DNA of 64,000 nt, taken from positions 1 through 64,000 of IMG/VR virus record IMGVR_UViG_3300028844_004047; one strand, written 5' to 3'. Positions within the stretch are counted from its first letter, which is position 1. Each line of letters opens with the position of its first letter. Origin of the DNA: a virus. The translations under genes and the position numbers were made by a program. This document shows, piece by piece, positions 30,638 through 38,537 of this stretch. The notes under the pieces are model-generated. The model did no database searches. It saw nothing but the letters and a program-made list of their open reading frames with translations, and had not been told where the DNA came from.

Positions 30638-31002
30638 TGCAAGTAAATCATAAACCCTCATACGAAGGAACTTATAAAGCAAATAGTGTAAAAGCATTGC
30701 ATGATAATGTTCTAGTTAAAGACATGAACTTCGAAGAAAGAGTAACAGCCGGCGGAATTATCTTACGAAGTGATGATGGCACAAGCGACGGCGTTCGACC
30801 ACGATGGGCTGAAGTTTATGCAGTCGGTTCAAAACAAGTAGATGTAAAACCAGGACAATGGGTTTATGTCGAACATGGTAGATGGACACGTGGCGTACAA
30901 ATTGAAGATAGCGAAGGAAACACATTTAAACTTCGTAAAGTAGATAAAGACTCCATATTACTAGTATCTGATGAGGATCAAAGTGACTTTTCCGATAAAT
31001 AG
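30637..31002 (+). CDS. GroES/gp31-like co-chaperonin
   Basis: 121 residues with the Cpn10 pattern: VKALHDNVLVKDMNFEER (start strand), TAGGIILRSDDGTSDGVRPRWAEVYAVG (mobile loop region around residues 40-68, split here as TAGGIILRSD and AEVYAVG), VKPGQWVYVEHG, and VDKDSILLV at the end. T4 uses gp31 to fold its capsid protein through GroEL; this late gene likely does the same. Confidence 0.85.
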   Translation: MQVNHKPSYEGTYKANSVKALHDNVLVKDMNFEERVTAGGIILRSDDGTSDGVRPRWAEVYAVGSKQVDVKPGQWVYVEHGRWTRGVQIEDSEGNTFKLRKVDKDSILLVSDEDQSDFSDK

Positions 31003-31077
31003 TAATGTACAAAATGTACATAATTAAACTATACGCCTCGAGGTAGTAATACTGGAAGGATCTTAGGAGAAAATAAA

Positions 31078-31335
31078 ATGGCAATTAGACATATATCTGA
31101 TTTAGACGACAATAACGCAACAACATTCGCAGACATGACGGCATGGTATGCTACACATGGTCCTTGTGGATCAAACAACACTGGTTGTACTTCAATTAAC
31201 TTTGAATTACACACAGATGGACAAGGTTGTCGTAGAACAATTATATTTGAAGATGAAACCCAATTTCAGGCTTTCTTCCCAAATAGTGTTGACAAGGCTT
31301 TTACTGTAACAAGAATCGAAAAAGTAACTATATAA
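31078..31335 (+). CDS. Small late-region protein of a tandem paralogous pair, 85 aa
   Basis: AGGAG 12 nt before the ATG. Shares MAIRH, GxG-like turn and RRT(I/V)(I/V)FED...(F/Y)FP with the next gene, so the two arose by duplication. Contains four Cys that the paralogue lacks. No family known. Confidence 0.68.
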   Translation: MAIRHISDLDDNNATTFADMTAWYATHGPCGSNNTGCTSINFELHTDGQGCRRTIIFEDETQFQAFFPNSVDKAFTVTRIEKVTI

Positions 31336-31349
31336 TAGGACCTAGTTAA

Positions 31350-31622
31350 ATGGCTATTAGACACGTTGCAGACATTGTTACGAAAAACGGAAATACATAC
31401 GAAAATTTAGAAGAGTTTATTCTAGAACACGGCATGGTAGGATCAGGTGGCCCAAACACAGTTTCGGCTGATTTTGAATTATTACCTGCTAGAAATGGAT
31501 TTAGAAGAACAGTAGTTTTTGAAGACAAAGCTCGTTATGATGCTTATTTTCCGATGATTAGTAACGCCGATTCGGCAAAGACTTGGACGTCAACAAAAGT
31601 TAGCGAAGAAATCATAGATTAG
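31350..31622 (+). CDS. Small protein, second copy of paralogous pair, 90 aa
   Basis: MAIRHVADI, FELLPARNGFRRTVVFED and AYFP align with the preceding product at the same spacing. The Cys residues are replaced. It ends just before the clamp loader promoter. Confidence 0.68.
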   Translation: MAIRHVADIVTKNGNTYENLEEFILEHGMVGSGGPNTVSADFELLPARNGFRRTVVFEDKARYDAYFPMISNADSAKTWTSTKVSEEIID

Positions 31623-31625
31623 TTC

Positions 31626-31654
31626 TTGACTTTCAAAACTTAATTGTATATAAT
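31626..31654 (+). promoter_or_regulatory. Sigma70-type promoter for clamp loader
   Basis: TTGACT at 31626-31631, 17 nt, TATAAT at 31649-31654; AAAAGGTG before the ATG at 31683. Confidence 0.82.
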
Positions 31655-31682
31655 ATAATTAAATTACTTAAAAAGGTGCTCG

Positions 31683-32600
31683 ATGAAAGAACTATGGACT
31701 GAAAAATATAGACCCGCTTCTGTGGGTGATTATGTGTTTCGTGATGAAGCACAAAAGAAACAAGTTGAATCTTGGGTTTTGTCCGGCGCCATACCGCATC
31801 TACTTTTTAGTGGTGCACCTGGCGTTGGCAAAACTACACTAGCAAAGATTCTTATTAACGAACTAGGCATCGATCAATATGATGTACTAGAAATAAATGC
31901 TAGTAGAGAAAATTCAGTAGACACAATTAGAGACAAAATAACTGGCTTTGTACAAACAATGCCTTTTGGAGAGTTTAAGATTGTACTACTAGACGAGGCG
32001 GACTACATTAGTCCAAATGGTCAGGCGGCATTACGTGGTGTTATGGAAACATATGCCAGTACTGCTAGATTTGTTTTAACGTGTAATTATCCAAATAGAG
32101 TAATTCCAGCATTACATAGTCGTTGTCAAGGATTTCATATTGAAAAAATTGATACAACAGAATTTACGGCAAGGATTGCCAAAATTCTTATTGACGAAAA
32201 TGTGAAGTTTGAATTAGATGTTTTGGACAGTTACGTTAAAGCCACATATCCAGACTTGCGTAAGAGTTTAAACTTATGTCAGATGAATACTGTGGATGGT
32301 GAGCTACAAAGCCCGAAGGAAAGTGAAAATACTACTGCTGATTATAAACTAGCAATGGTAGACTTGTTTAAAGAAGGTAAAATTCGAGAAGCAAGAAAAC
32401 TATTAACTAGTCAAGTAAGAGCAGACGAGATGGAAGATTTATTCCGTTGGATGTATGATAATTTGGAACTTTGGAGTGACACTGACGAAGGACAAGACAA
32501 GGCGATTCTAACAATTAGAAATGGTTTAGTTAATCATGCTCTAGTTAGCGATCCAGAGATCAATCTTTCAGCAACATTGGTTGAACTATCTCAGATTTAA
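31683..32600 (+). CDS. 44: Sliding clamp loader ATPase (T4 gp44 / RFC small subunit-like)
   Basis: Loads the sliding clamp at primer ends. WTEKYRP at the start, Walker A GAPGVGKT at 44-51, Walker B VLLDEADYI near 102, and the SRCQGF sensor/arginine-finger SRC motif near 145, then a helical collar domain. 305 residues fits T4 gp44 (319). The partner gp62 and the clamp gp45 are not in this window. Confidence 0.93.
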   Translation: MKELWTEKYRPASVGDYVFRDEAQKKQVESWVLSGAIPHLLFSGAPGVGKTTLAKILINELGIDQYDVLEINASRENSVDTIRDKITGFVQTMPFGEFKIVLLDEADYISPNGQAALRGVMETYASTARFVLTCNYPNRVIPALHSRCQGFHIEKIDTTEFTARIAKILIDENVKFELDVLDSYVKATYPDLRKSLNLCQMNTVDGELQSPKESENTTADYKLAMVDLFKEGKIREARKLLTSQVRADEMEDLFRWMYDNLELWSDTDEGQDKAILTIRNGLVNHALVSDPEINLSATLVELSQI

Positions 32601-32632
32601 TCTAAGACACAACCTGTAAGACATATAACTTG

Positions 32633-32650
32633 AGGCACCGATAGGTGTCT
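32633..32650 (+). terminator. Weak hairpin after clamp loader gene
   Basis: AGGCACC pairs with GGTGTCT around a 4-nt loop, followed by TTAG rather than a T run. It may slow transcription or protect the 3' end. The surrounding 120-nt gap holds nothing else convincing. Confidence 0.3.
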
Positions 32651-32720
32651 TTAGTTGTGATATAGTGATTACAATAAGTGTAATTGCGTTATATTTTTTT
32701 ATTTAATAAGGATAATAATA

Positions 32721-33326
32721 ATGAAAAAAATATTAATGTTAGTTTCTGTTTTAACAATGATGGCAACATCGGCGTTTGCAGAAAATTATGATAATGGTAC
32801 AATTGAACTGGTAGCAGTTACTGACAGTTATGCCATATCAATTAAAACACCAGAAACTGGAGCAAACGAATATGGTATTGCAAAAGATTTAGGTGTCGTA
32901 AACGGTGAGCTCAAATTCTTTCAAAACGGTAGTGTAAATGATTACCAATTGAAAGCATCAAAAGAATTAGTCATGCCAATTGGTGGCGGTGTTGACATTG
33001 AGCCCATTGCAGAAACATATGCAGGTGCAGGCTTGGCGTACAAATGGGGAGATAGTTTAACTAATGAAACTGTTACTGCTTCTCCGTATATTGGCGTACA
33101 AAAATCTGTAAGTGTATTAACACCATTTGTTGAAGTAGGTTTTGACTGGCAATCAACAAGCAATGATGTTTTAGACTTTGATAGGAATAATTCTTATTTA
33201 GAGTATGGAACAACATTTACAGTAAGTGAATCTATGCTTTTAAAAGCATCTATTGTTGAAGATCGTTCAAAGAGCTTTGACTTAGAAGATAGAGAACTTG
33301 CTTTAGGAATAGTTGTTAGTTTCTAA
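32721..33326 (+). CDS. Exported outer-membrane beta-barrel-like protein, 201 aa
   Basis: Signal peptide with cleavage expected after AFA (residue 20). The mature part alternates polar and hydrophobic residues in short strands (AYKWGDSLTNETVTASPYIG, LTPFVEVGFDWQS) and ends with Phe after VVS, as outer-membrane proteins do for BAM recognition. AAGGATAAT lies upstream. It may modify host outer-membrane permeability or block receptors; inferred. Own terminator follows. Confidence 0.68.
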   Translation: MKKILMLVSVLTMMATSAFAENYDNGTIELVAVTDSYAISIKTPETGANEYGIAKDLGVVNGELKFFQNGSVNDYQLKASKELVMPIGGGVDIEPIAETYAGAGLAYKWGDSLTNETVTASPYIGVQKSVSVLTPFVEVGFDWQSTSNDVLDFDRNNSYLEYGTTFTVSESMLLKASIVEDRSKSFDLEDRELALGIVVSF

Positions 33327-33345
33327 CTATAATACAGCCAAAAAG

Positions 33346-33381
33346 AAACCCAGTATACAATTAAGTGTACTGGGTTTTTTT
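33346..33381 (+). terminator. Strong terminator, probably bidirectional
   Basis: 10-bp stem AAACCCAGTA / TACTGGGTTT with a T7 tail on the plus strand and an A-rich flank giving a T-rich tail on the minus strand. It separates converging genes. Confidence 0.88.
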
Positions 33382-33389
33382 ATGAATTA

Positions 33390-33899
33390 TTAATCTTGTG
33401 TTTTGTTTTTCTTATCTTCGTTTGCTTTTAACTTACGTTCTAGCTCTTTAATTTTTTTATCTTTAATATTTTCATCAGCAATATCTTGTTTTTTTCTTAA
33501 CTCGTCTGATTTCCATACTTGACTACACTTGTCTTTAAGTTCTTTAAAGTCAAGTCCTAGTTCAAGTCCTTTGTATCTACCACACATTTTCAACAATTCT
33601 AATTGCTGTCTTATTGCGGCATTTTCTGTTACAATACCTCTATAACGTTTTGTACAGGTACTTTGTAATGGGATTCTAAATCTAATACCAATAGTAGCTC
33701 TATCATCATCATATCCGTTATTAACGTTTGATCCTGCACCTCTATTAGTGTTTTGACTATATTCGATATATGGTTCTAATGCGGCGCCACTACAATGTTG
33801 ATCAGAGTTTAAGTAATCGTTTCTTGCATGAGCAGGGCTAACAAAAAATGCAAATAAAGCCAAAGCCGCTAGTAGTAAAAATGTAAATCGTAAGTCCAT
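33390..33899 (-). CDS. Exported coiled-coil protein, 169 aa
   Basis: The ATG at 33899 has GGAGG 8 nt upstream; a start at 33914 is also in frame. Signal peptide cleaved after AHA (about residue 25 from this start). The mature part has RATIGIRFRIP beta-like segments and a long Lys/Glu coiled coil at the C-terminus (about 120-169). Forms an operon with the membrane coiled-coil gene upstream; the pair resembles an envelope-spanning unit. Confidence 0.68.
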   Translation of the reverse strand: MDLRFTFLLLAALALFAFFVSPAHARNDYLNSDQHCSGAALEPYIEYSQNTNRGAGSNVNNGYDDDRATIGIRFRIPLQSTCTKRYRGIVTENAAIRQQLELLKMCGRYKGLELGLDFKELKDKCSQVWKSDELRKKQDIADENIKDKKIKELERKLKANEDKKNKTQD

Positions 33900-33913
33900 C
33901 CTTGAGCCCTCCA

Positions 33914-34333
33914 TTAGTAACCACCTGTCAGTTCACGTTTTAAATCTTTAATATCATATGTGAGTTGATTAAGTTCGTCACTTAATTTGTAATAACTTTC
34001 TTCTAATGCTCTTAGCTCTGCCGCACTAGCCATTTTGAAGGATCCATCTCTAAGGGCTTCTGCTTTAATTCTAATTTCAGTAATTCGTGAGAATGTATCT
34101 GTCATTTGTATAACAAGTTCTTCACGTGCTTCATTGTATTTTTGTGTTAAGTTTTTTATCTCTATACCATACTTTTCGTCAACTGATGCAATCCTTTGAG
34201 TATGCTCACTTAGAAGTATAGTATGGGCGGCAATAGTGTTGTTTAATGTGGATACAACATTTATACCTGTGTAAAGAGAACCTATTAGTGCAAGGGCAAT
34301 AGGGAGCCAAGTAAATACTTTTTTTAATTCCAT
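33914..34333 (-). CDS. Membrane-anchored coiled-coil protein, 139 aa
   Basis: One N-terminal transmembrane helix (about residues 9-30), then about 100 residues of continuous coiled coil (TQRIASVDEKY.., LRALEESYYKLSDELNQL). Topology is like an inner-membrane spanin or a host-membrane exclusion protein. It is not near the endolysin and lies on the other strand, so a spanin role is uncertain. The stop overlaps the next start. Confidence 0.66.
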   Translation of the reverse strand: MELKKVFTWLPIALALIGSLYTGINVVSTLNNTIAAHTILLSEHTQRIASVDEKYGIEIKNLTQKYNEAREELVIQMTDTFSRITEIRIKAEALRDGSFKMASAAELRALEESYYKLSDELNQLTYDIKDLKRELTGGY

Positions 34334-34364
34334 CGGTTTTCCTCGTTAAAACTGCCCTTCAGTG

Positions 34365-34372
34365 TATTTACC
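34365..34372 (-). promoter_or_regulatory. Possible late promoter GGTAAATA, minus strand
   Basis: TAAATA core 31 nt before the ATG at 34333, with GAGGAAAA as ribosome binding site. First two bases deviate from the usual box. Confidence 0.4.
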
Positions 34373-34404
34373 AAAAAAAAGCAAAAAAACCCCGTCTTTT
34401 TAGG

Positions 34405-34432
34405 TTGACAAATAGGACAGATATGTTAATAT
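34405..34432 (+). promoter_or_regulatory. Sigma70-type early promoter, cassette family variant
   Basis: TTGACA at 34405-34410, 16 nt, TAATAT at 34427-34432, then AGTATAAGTTAAC and AAAGGAC before the ATG at 34462. Confidence 0.8.
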
Positions 34433-34461
34433 ATAGTATAAGTTAACAAAAGGACTACATT

Positions 34462-34725
34462 ATGAAACGTAATTATAGATCAGCCTACAATGAACTACTA
34501 AAGATGCAATGTCCTGTTATTGAGGGCGGCGATAGGGGCGAAGATACGTTCCGTATTAGTGCAGAACAAAACTGTGAAGATGTCAACGAAACTGTATGGG
34601 CAGACTACAACAATATGGGTTTGGGTTTGTTTGGTGTTAACAACAAGATTAATGCAGTGTTAGACAAGCATGGATTGTATGCAGAATGGATTAATCCTGG
34701 TGTTCTATCAGTACAAGAAGTATAG
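34462..34725 (+). CDS. Hypothetical early protein, 87 aa
   Basis: Single-gene unit. Acidic alpha/beta product with three Cys. Conserved leader and promoter indicate strong early expression. No family recognised. Confidence 0.68.
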   Translation: MKRNYRSAYNELLKMQCPVIEGGDRGEDTFRISAEQNCEDVNETVWADYNNMGLGLFGVNNKINAVLDKHGLYAEWINPGVLSVQEV

Positions 34726-34742
34726 TTAGGTAATTTTTTCGA

Positions 34743-34770
34743 TTGACACTTTGAGTAAAGATGCTATTAT
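34743..34770 (+). promoter_or_regulatory. Sigma70-type early promoter
   Basis: TTGACA at 34743-34748, 16 nt, TATTAT at 34765-34770, followed by AGTATTATAAGATAATA. Confidence 0.83.
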
Positions 34771-34825
34771 AGTATTATAAGATAATAAACCTTAGGCTGG
34801 ATATGCCGCAACAGAGGAATATGAG

Positions 34826-35953
34826 ATGAGTAAACACGCAGATATTGTAAATGAACAATACAACCATAAAGAGAGTAATTTTGTCTCTTTACAAACCCGT
34901 ATAACAGAAGCATTTAAACTTGCACCTAAGTTTGAAGCACAACTCGAAGCAGTTGTAGAAGAATTCAAAAGACGTAACAAAGATAACTGGTCATCATACA
35001 GTGACATGGAATTAGTACAAGCAATTCCTGTAGATTTTAGTAAAATACTAATCGACTCAACAATGCAACGTCCTGTTAATATGCGTCATGTATTAAAAAT
35101 CCTAAACTATTTTAGTCAAACTATGGTTATGCCTATACAAGTATATAAAGAAGGTGACAATTATATTGCTTGGGACGGACAACATACTAGTATTGCACTT
35201 TATCTTATACTTACAAAAGTATTTGGTGAACGTCAAGTAGGTACAATGATTCCTGTTAACATTTATCCAGTTAAGCAAAAATTAGAAATTCGTAGAAACT
35301 TTATTCTACTTAATGGTGATGCTAAAGAGAAACTAGATTTTATCGATACATATCGTCAAATGGTTTATGGTGCTATTATTGATAACAGTGATGATCCTAT
35401 TTGGCAAGACACTGCTAAAATTAATGACTATTTAAAAGAAGCAGGTCTATTTGCTACACACGAAAAGTTTGGTGATGATAGAGAGTCTGGTGCATTTACA
35501 TTGTTGGCTGATACTATTATGACAAAGAAGTTAGAAAAACGTAAAGACGTTGATGTAACTCGTATGTTTGCAAAGTATTGGGTTTATATTAATGATGAAC
35601 GTCCTGTACAAGCAAAAGAAGCCAGAATGCTTTATGAATACTTTGATGCTTGTTTTAAAGATAATGTAAAAGTAGATGACAAATACTTGTTAGACTTTGC
35701 ATTATTCTGTAAAGAATACTTTGAAGCAAATTGGTCTGAAACAGGATCGTTTTGGAGTAAAGTAAAACTATCTTATGAAACTTGGTATAAAAAGGCTAAC
35801 CCAGAAGAATTTGAAGAAAATGGTTTAAAAGGTTTTACTACAGAACCACGTTTTGGTGTTCCGTTTTTGATTGCACAACTTAAAAAAAGTACTAAACTTA
35901 AAACACCTAAGTACAAACACTTGTATGCAGTTGATGGAAAGGATCTTTGGTAA
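34826..35953 (+). CDS. ParB/DGQHR-fold protein, 375 aa
   Basis: WDGQHTSIAL with DGQH at 117-120 is the signature of the DGQHR/ParB-like fold found in DndB and related DNA-interacting proteins; the usual Arg is replaced by Thr. The VMPIQVYKEGDNYIAWDGQH context fits the ParB-type beta hairpin before it. The C-terminal 200 residues are helical. Its stop overlaps the ATG of an HNH nuclease, so the two form a pair. Role in DNA modification, restriction or host takeover is inferred. Confidence 0.7.
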   Translation: MSKHADIVNEQYNHKESNFVSLQTRITEAFKLAPKFEAQLEAVVEEFKRRNKDNWSSYSDMELVQAIPVDFSKILIDSTMQRPVNMRHVLKILNYFSQTMVMPIQVYKEGDNYIAWDGQHTSIALYLILTKVFGERQVGTMIPVNIYPVKQKLEIRRNFILLNGDAKEKLDFIDTYRQMVYGAIIDNSDDPIWQDTAKINDYLKEAGLFATHEKFGDDRESGAFTLLADTIMTKKLEKRKDVDVTRMFAKYWVYINDERPVQAKEARMLYEYFDACFKDNVKVDDKYLLDFALFCKEYFEANWSETGSFWSKVKLSYETWYKKANPEEFEENGLKGFTTEPRFGVPFLIAQLKKSTKLKTPKYKHLYAVDGKDLW

Positions 35954-36414
35954 TGATTCGTAATCCAGATAAAGATAAGTTTAAAAGTTCGGCAGTATTA
36001 ACAGAACAACAACTTAAAGCAACCACTTGTATGTTACAAGATTGTGATAACAAGTTAAGTATGTATGAAGGTCCTGGTAGTCAAGTACTATGTAGACAAC
36101 ACCAACTTGAGTGTGTTGAATATGGTGGAATGGGAAAACCAGAAAGACCACATACATTTTATCGTAACTGGATATGTGATAGTTGTAGTTACGATCCACG
36201 TGAAGATGAACTAAGATTTGGTCACGTTGAAAATGAATATGATAAGATTCGTGCAATGCGAGGAGTGATGCACGGTGATCATATACACTTAAAGTCTAAG
36301 GGCGGAACTGATACTAAAGATAATATTAGTACTTTATGTGTATTGTGTCATATGGCAAAAACTTATACTCAAAAGGACTATTTGGGTAAAAAGCAGGATA
36401 ATATGGTAGTTTAA
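35953..36414 (+). CDS. HNH endonuclease, 153 aa
   Basis: ATG at 35953 overlaps the previous stop. HGDHIHLKSKGG (about 109-120) and NISTLCVLCHMAKT (about 127-140) give the HNH core, and CDSC plus CVLC the zinc Cys. An extra N-terminal region has CMLQDCDNK and VLCRQHQ, a second possible zinc site. Could be a free-standing homing-type nuclease or the effector of the DGQH pair. Confidence 0.82.
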   Translation: MIRNPDKDKFKSSAVLTEQQLKATTCMLQDCDNKLSMYEGPGSQVLCRQHQLECVEYGGMGKPERPHTFYRNWICDSCSYDPREDELRFGHVENEYDKIRAMRGVMHGDHIHLKSKGGTDTKDNISTLCVLCHMAKTYTQKDYLGKKQDNMVV

Positions 36415-36483
36415 TGATATCTTTCTTAAAAAAAATTTATTGCAAAATAACACATTCGTTGAAATATAAGGGTTTTTTAAAGG

Positions 36484-36511
36484 TTGACAGATTAAACATA
36501 TATGTTATATT
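36484..36511 (+). promoter_or_regulatory. Sigma70-type early promoter
   Basis: TTGACA at 36484-36489, 16 nt, TATATT at 36506-36511. The 130-nt gap before it contains no supported gene. Confidence 0.8.
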
Positions 36512-36546
36512 AAGTAAAATGATGTTAAATACTAGAGAGCATAGAC

Positions 36547-37041
36547 ATGAAAGTTATAGTGACAGGTGGGTGCAAAACCCAACGGAAATTTTCAGAAAGT
36601 TTGGCACGATTCTGTGCAGACTTATTAATGTCCAAGCGACTTCAGAACTCAATACATTTAGATATACAACTTGTTCCAAATCTAATGAAAAAGGAAGAGG
36701 TATATGGTGATTCGTGTTGGGAAGATAACAATTGGCGACCACGTGAGTTTACTGTCCGGGCAGATAGCAAACTTCGTATGCGTCGGCTACTTGAAACCAT
36801 TGCACACGAAATGGTACACGTTAAACAATTCGCTAAAGGCGAAATGGTTGACCTTGCTCGTGCAGACAAAATTCGCTGGTGTGGTAAAATGTTTGAAGAA
36901 AAAGATTCAAACTATTATGACTACCCTTGGGAAATCGAAGCACACGGCAGAGAATGTGGACTATTTGTACGTTGGGCACAAGCAAAGAAATTGTCTAAAG
37001 AAAAATGGGCAAACAACGAAGACTTCAACTTTAAAACTTAA
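36547..37041 (+). CDS. Putative zinc metalloprotease, SprT/gluzincin-like
   Basis: HEMVH at 87-91 is an HExxH zinc site, and PWEIEAHGRE about 40 residues later supplies a third ligand Glu. IHLDIQLVPNL before it fits the edge strand. 164 residues is the size of stand-alone SprT-like domains. Target unknown; SprT-type proteases act on DNA-protein crosslinks, others on host proteins. Confidence 0.7.
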   Translation: MKVIVTGGCKTQRKFSESLARFCADLLMSKRLQNSIHLDIQLVPNLMKKEEVYGDSCWEDNNWRPREFTVRADSKLRMRRLLETIAHEMVHVKQFAKGEMVDLARADKIRWCGKMFEEKDSNYYDYPWEIEAHGRECGLFVRWAQAKKLSKEKWANNEDFNFKT

Positions 37042-37067
37042 TCAACAATACATAGAAAAGGGCAAAT

Positions 37068-37406
37068 ATGACTAATAATCTTACAGGTAAGATACAATCA
37101 ATTTACGACTTAACTTCCAATGAAGCGGAGGTACGTGACTTTGGTAAAGATATGATGGATCTAGCCTTCATCGAAAAAGATGATGTTAGAGCAAACAAAC
37201 TTTCAGACTTAGGTTATCGTTTAAGTAGATTTGGTGAATTATGGAGTATCAAAGGTAAAGACATTACCGATGAAGAACTGCAATTAATTAATTATGGGCA
37301 AAAAGAAATTAATGCTCCTAAAAACAAAAAGAAATTGCAACGTCTAAAAGATTTACAAAAAGAGAAATTAGAAAAAGCATTTATTCAATCTTCGCCAGTC
37401 GAGTAA
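37068..37406 (+). CDS. Helical hypothetical protein, 112 aa
   Basis: Follows the protease gene by 26 nt with GAAAAGGGC upstream. Acidic N-terminal half and very basic C-terminal helix (KNKKKLQRLKDLQKEK). May bind nucleic acid. No family. Confidence 0.64.
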   Translation: MTNNLTGKIQSIYDLTSNEAEVRDFGKDMMDLAFIEKDDVRANKLSDLGYRLSRFGELWSIKGKDITDEELQLINYGQKEINAPKNKKKLQRLKDLQKEKLEKAFIQSSPVE

Positions 37407-37409
37407 GCA

Positions 37410-37556
37410 ATGTATCAAGTTGTTTATATTCCTAAAGTTGAAGACGAGGTAATCGTCGCAGAATTTGATTCCATAGAAGAAGCAGAATCTCATATGGAAT
37501 TAATTAAAGTAGAACGCCCTAATGCGTTCCCACATCATTATATAAAGGAGAAGTAA
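37410..37556 (+). CDS. Small protein, 48 aa
   Basis: ATG at 37410, 3 nt after the previous stop. Compact beta-alpha pattern (YQVVYIP, VIVAEFDSIEEAESH). Ends immediately before the entericidin-like gene, whose AAGGAG lies in its last codons. Confidence 0.55.
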   Translation: MYQVVYIPKVEDEVIVAEFDSIEEAESHMELIKVERPNAFPHHYIKEK

Positions 37557-37682
37557 ATGAAATATTTTATGATTATTATGGTAGCACTATCTTTAGGTGC
37601 TTGTTCTACAGTTGCTGGTGTTGGCAAAGATATCCAAGATGCGGCTGAGTATACAAAAGAAAAAGTTGGTTCAAAACTGTAG
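37557..37682 (+). CDS. Entericidin-like small lipoprotein, 41 aa
   Basis: Signal peptide with lipobox LGAC (Cys16), then STVAGVGKDIQDAAEYTKEK, which matches the entericidin EcnA/EcnB pattern (C-x-T-x-x-G-x-G-x-D-I). Host entericidins are an antidote/toxin pair of tiny membrane lipoproteins linked to programmed lysis. Excellent ribosome binding site (AAGGAG, 5 nt). The phage role is unknown. Confidence 0.72.
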   Translation: MKYFMIIMVALSLGACSTVAGVGKDIQDAAEYTKEKVGSKL

Positions 37683-37689
37683 AAATAGG

Positions 37690-37718
37690 TTGACAAAAGT
37701 CGCATAATATGGTATACT
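37690..37718 (+). promoter_or_regulatory. Sigma70-type early promoter
   Basis: TTGACA at 37690-37695, 17 nt, TATACT at 37713-37718; leader GTATAGTTAAGAAGAAGGAG. Confidence 0.83.
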
Positions 37719-37748
37719 ATATGTATAGTTAAGAAGAAGGAGAGTTAA

Positions 37749-38468
37749 ATGTCAAAAGAAGTTTACACGTTTACAAAAGCACTTACAATCGCTTTTACGG
37801 CACAACGTTTTAACGATTCGTATCAAAAAGAAACTGTGGTTCCTTATACCATTGACGGTAAACTCACAGGCACTCCAACTGTTGCTAATAAACAAATTAT
37901 GCGATTCCTAGTAAACAATCACGATGGAATGGATCCAAACGTTATTGACTTCTTAAATAAAAACGAAAAGAAACTTCGTGTAACTGAAGATGATGAAAAA
38001 GATACATCTGAAACTATAGAATGGTTAGAAGGTTTGGCTATGCGAGCCATGGCAAGTGACCTTAACGGATTTGAATCTAAATTATATTCAACATTCGAAA
38101 AAGATGATATTTCAACATATGACTTTGGAATGATTGCAAGTATACCACAAACTGTACAACGTGTAGTTAAAAAAGAAACAACAGAAGATTTGATTATGAA
38201 ATCCTGTACAGGTGACTGGATAGGTAAAGTAGGTGATAAAGTTAATGTTACTGCTAAAATGATTTCTGGTGTTTACAGTCGTAACTATTCGAGTTACATT
38301 TATGTTGCAATAGCAGATAATAAACTTATTACTTTCTGGAGTCAAAAAGACTTTTTGGAAGAAGTTGGTAAAAATGTTAAAATTTATGCCAAAATAAAAA
38401 GGACTGACATGAGTCGTTGGTATCCTAGCATTAAAGAAACTCAACTTAACTACGTTAAAATAAATTAA
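37749..38468 (+). CDS. Hypothetical protein, possibly OB-fold, 239 aa
   Basis: N-terminal 120 residues alpha-rich. The C-terminal half (IGKVGDKVNVTAKMISGVYSRN, then KNVKIYAKIKR, both in the 160-225 range) has the beta pattern of an OB fold, so nucleic-acid binding is possible. AAGGAG 9 nt upstream. Its 3' untranslated region contains a structured element complementary to its own ribosome-binding leader. Confidence 0.66.
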   Translation: MSKEVYTFTKALTIAFTAQRFNDSYQKETVVPYTIDGKLTGTPTVANKQIMRFLVNNHDGMDPNVIDFLNKNEKKLRVTEDDEKDTSETIEWLEGLAMRAMASDLNGFESKLYSTFEKDDISTYDFGMIASIPQTVQRVVKKETTEDLIMKSCTGDWIGKVGDKVNVTAKMISGVYSRNYSSYIYVAIADNKLITFWSQKDFLEEVGKNVKIYAKIKRTDMSRWYPSIKETQLNYVKIN

Positions 38469-38475
38469 GAGGTTT

Positions 38476-38537
38476 ACGGTACGATCTCCTTCTTAACTTA
38501 CACGAGCCCTGTCATGTTGTACCGTGTGGCAGGGTTC
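38476..38537 (+). ncRNA. Structured RNA element, candidate pseudoknot with anti-leader segment
   Basis: An 11-bp stem (38504-38514 with 38527-38537, two G-U pairs) has a 12-nt loop containing GTACCGT, which pairs perfectly with ACGGTAC at 38476-38482, giving an H-type pseudoknot. The joining strand 38484-38500 (ATCTCCTTCTTAACTTA) is complementary to the early mRNA leader (TAAGTT..AAGGAGAT), including the Shine-Dalgarno. It lies between two genes, so it may act in cis or be cut out as a small RNA. No known riboswitch class recognised. Confidence 0.45.

Noticed and set aside
33914-34333. Main i-spanin of the phage
   Set aside because: Topology fits, but it is far from the endolysin and on the other strand; the 42982/43397 overlapping pair is the better spanin candidate.
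36414-36710. 98-codon plus-strand ORF after the HNH gene
   Set aside because: It runs through a sigma70 promoter and far into the metalloprotease gene in another frame, and lacks a ribosome binding site.
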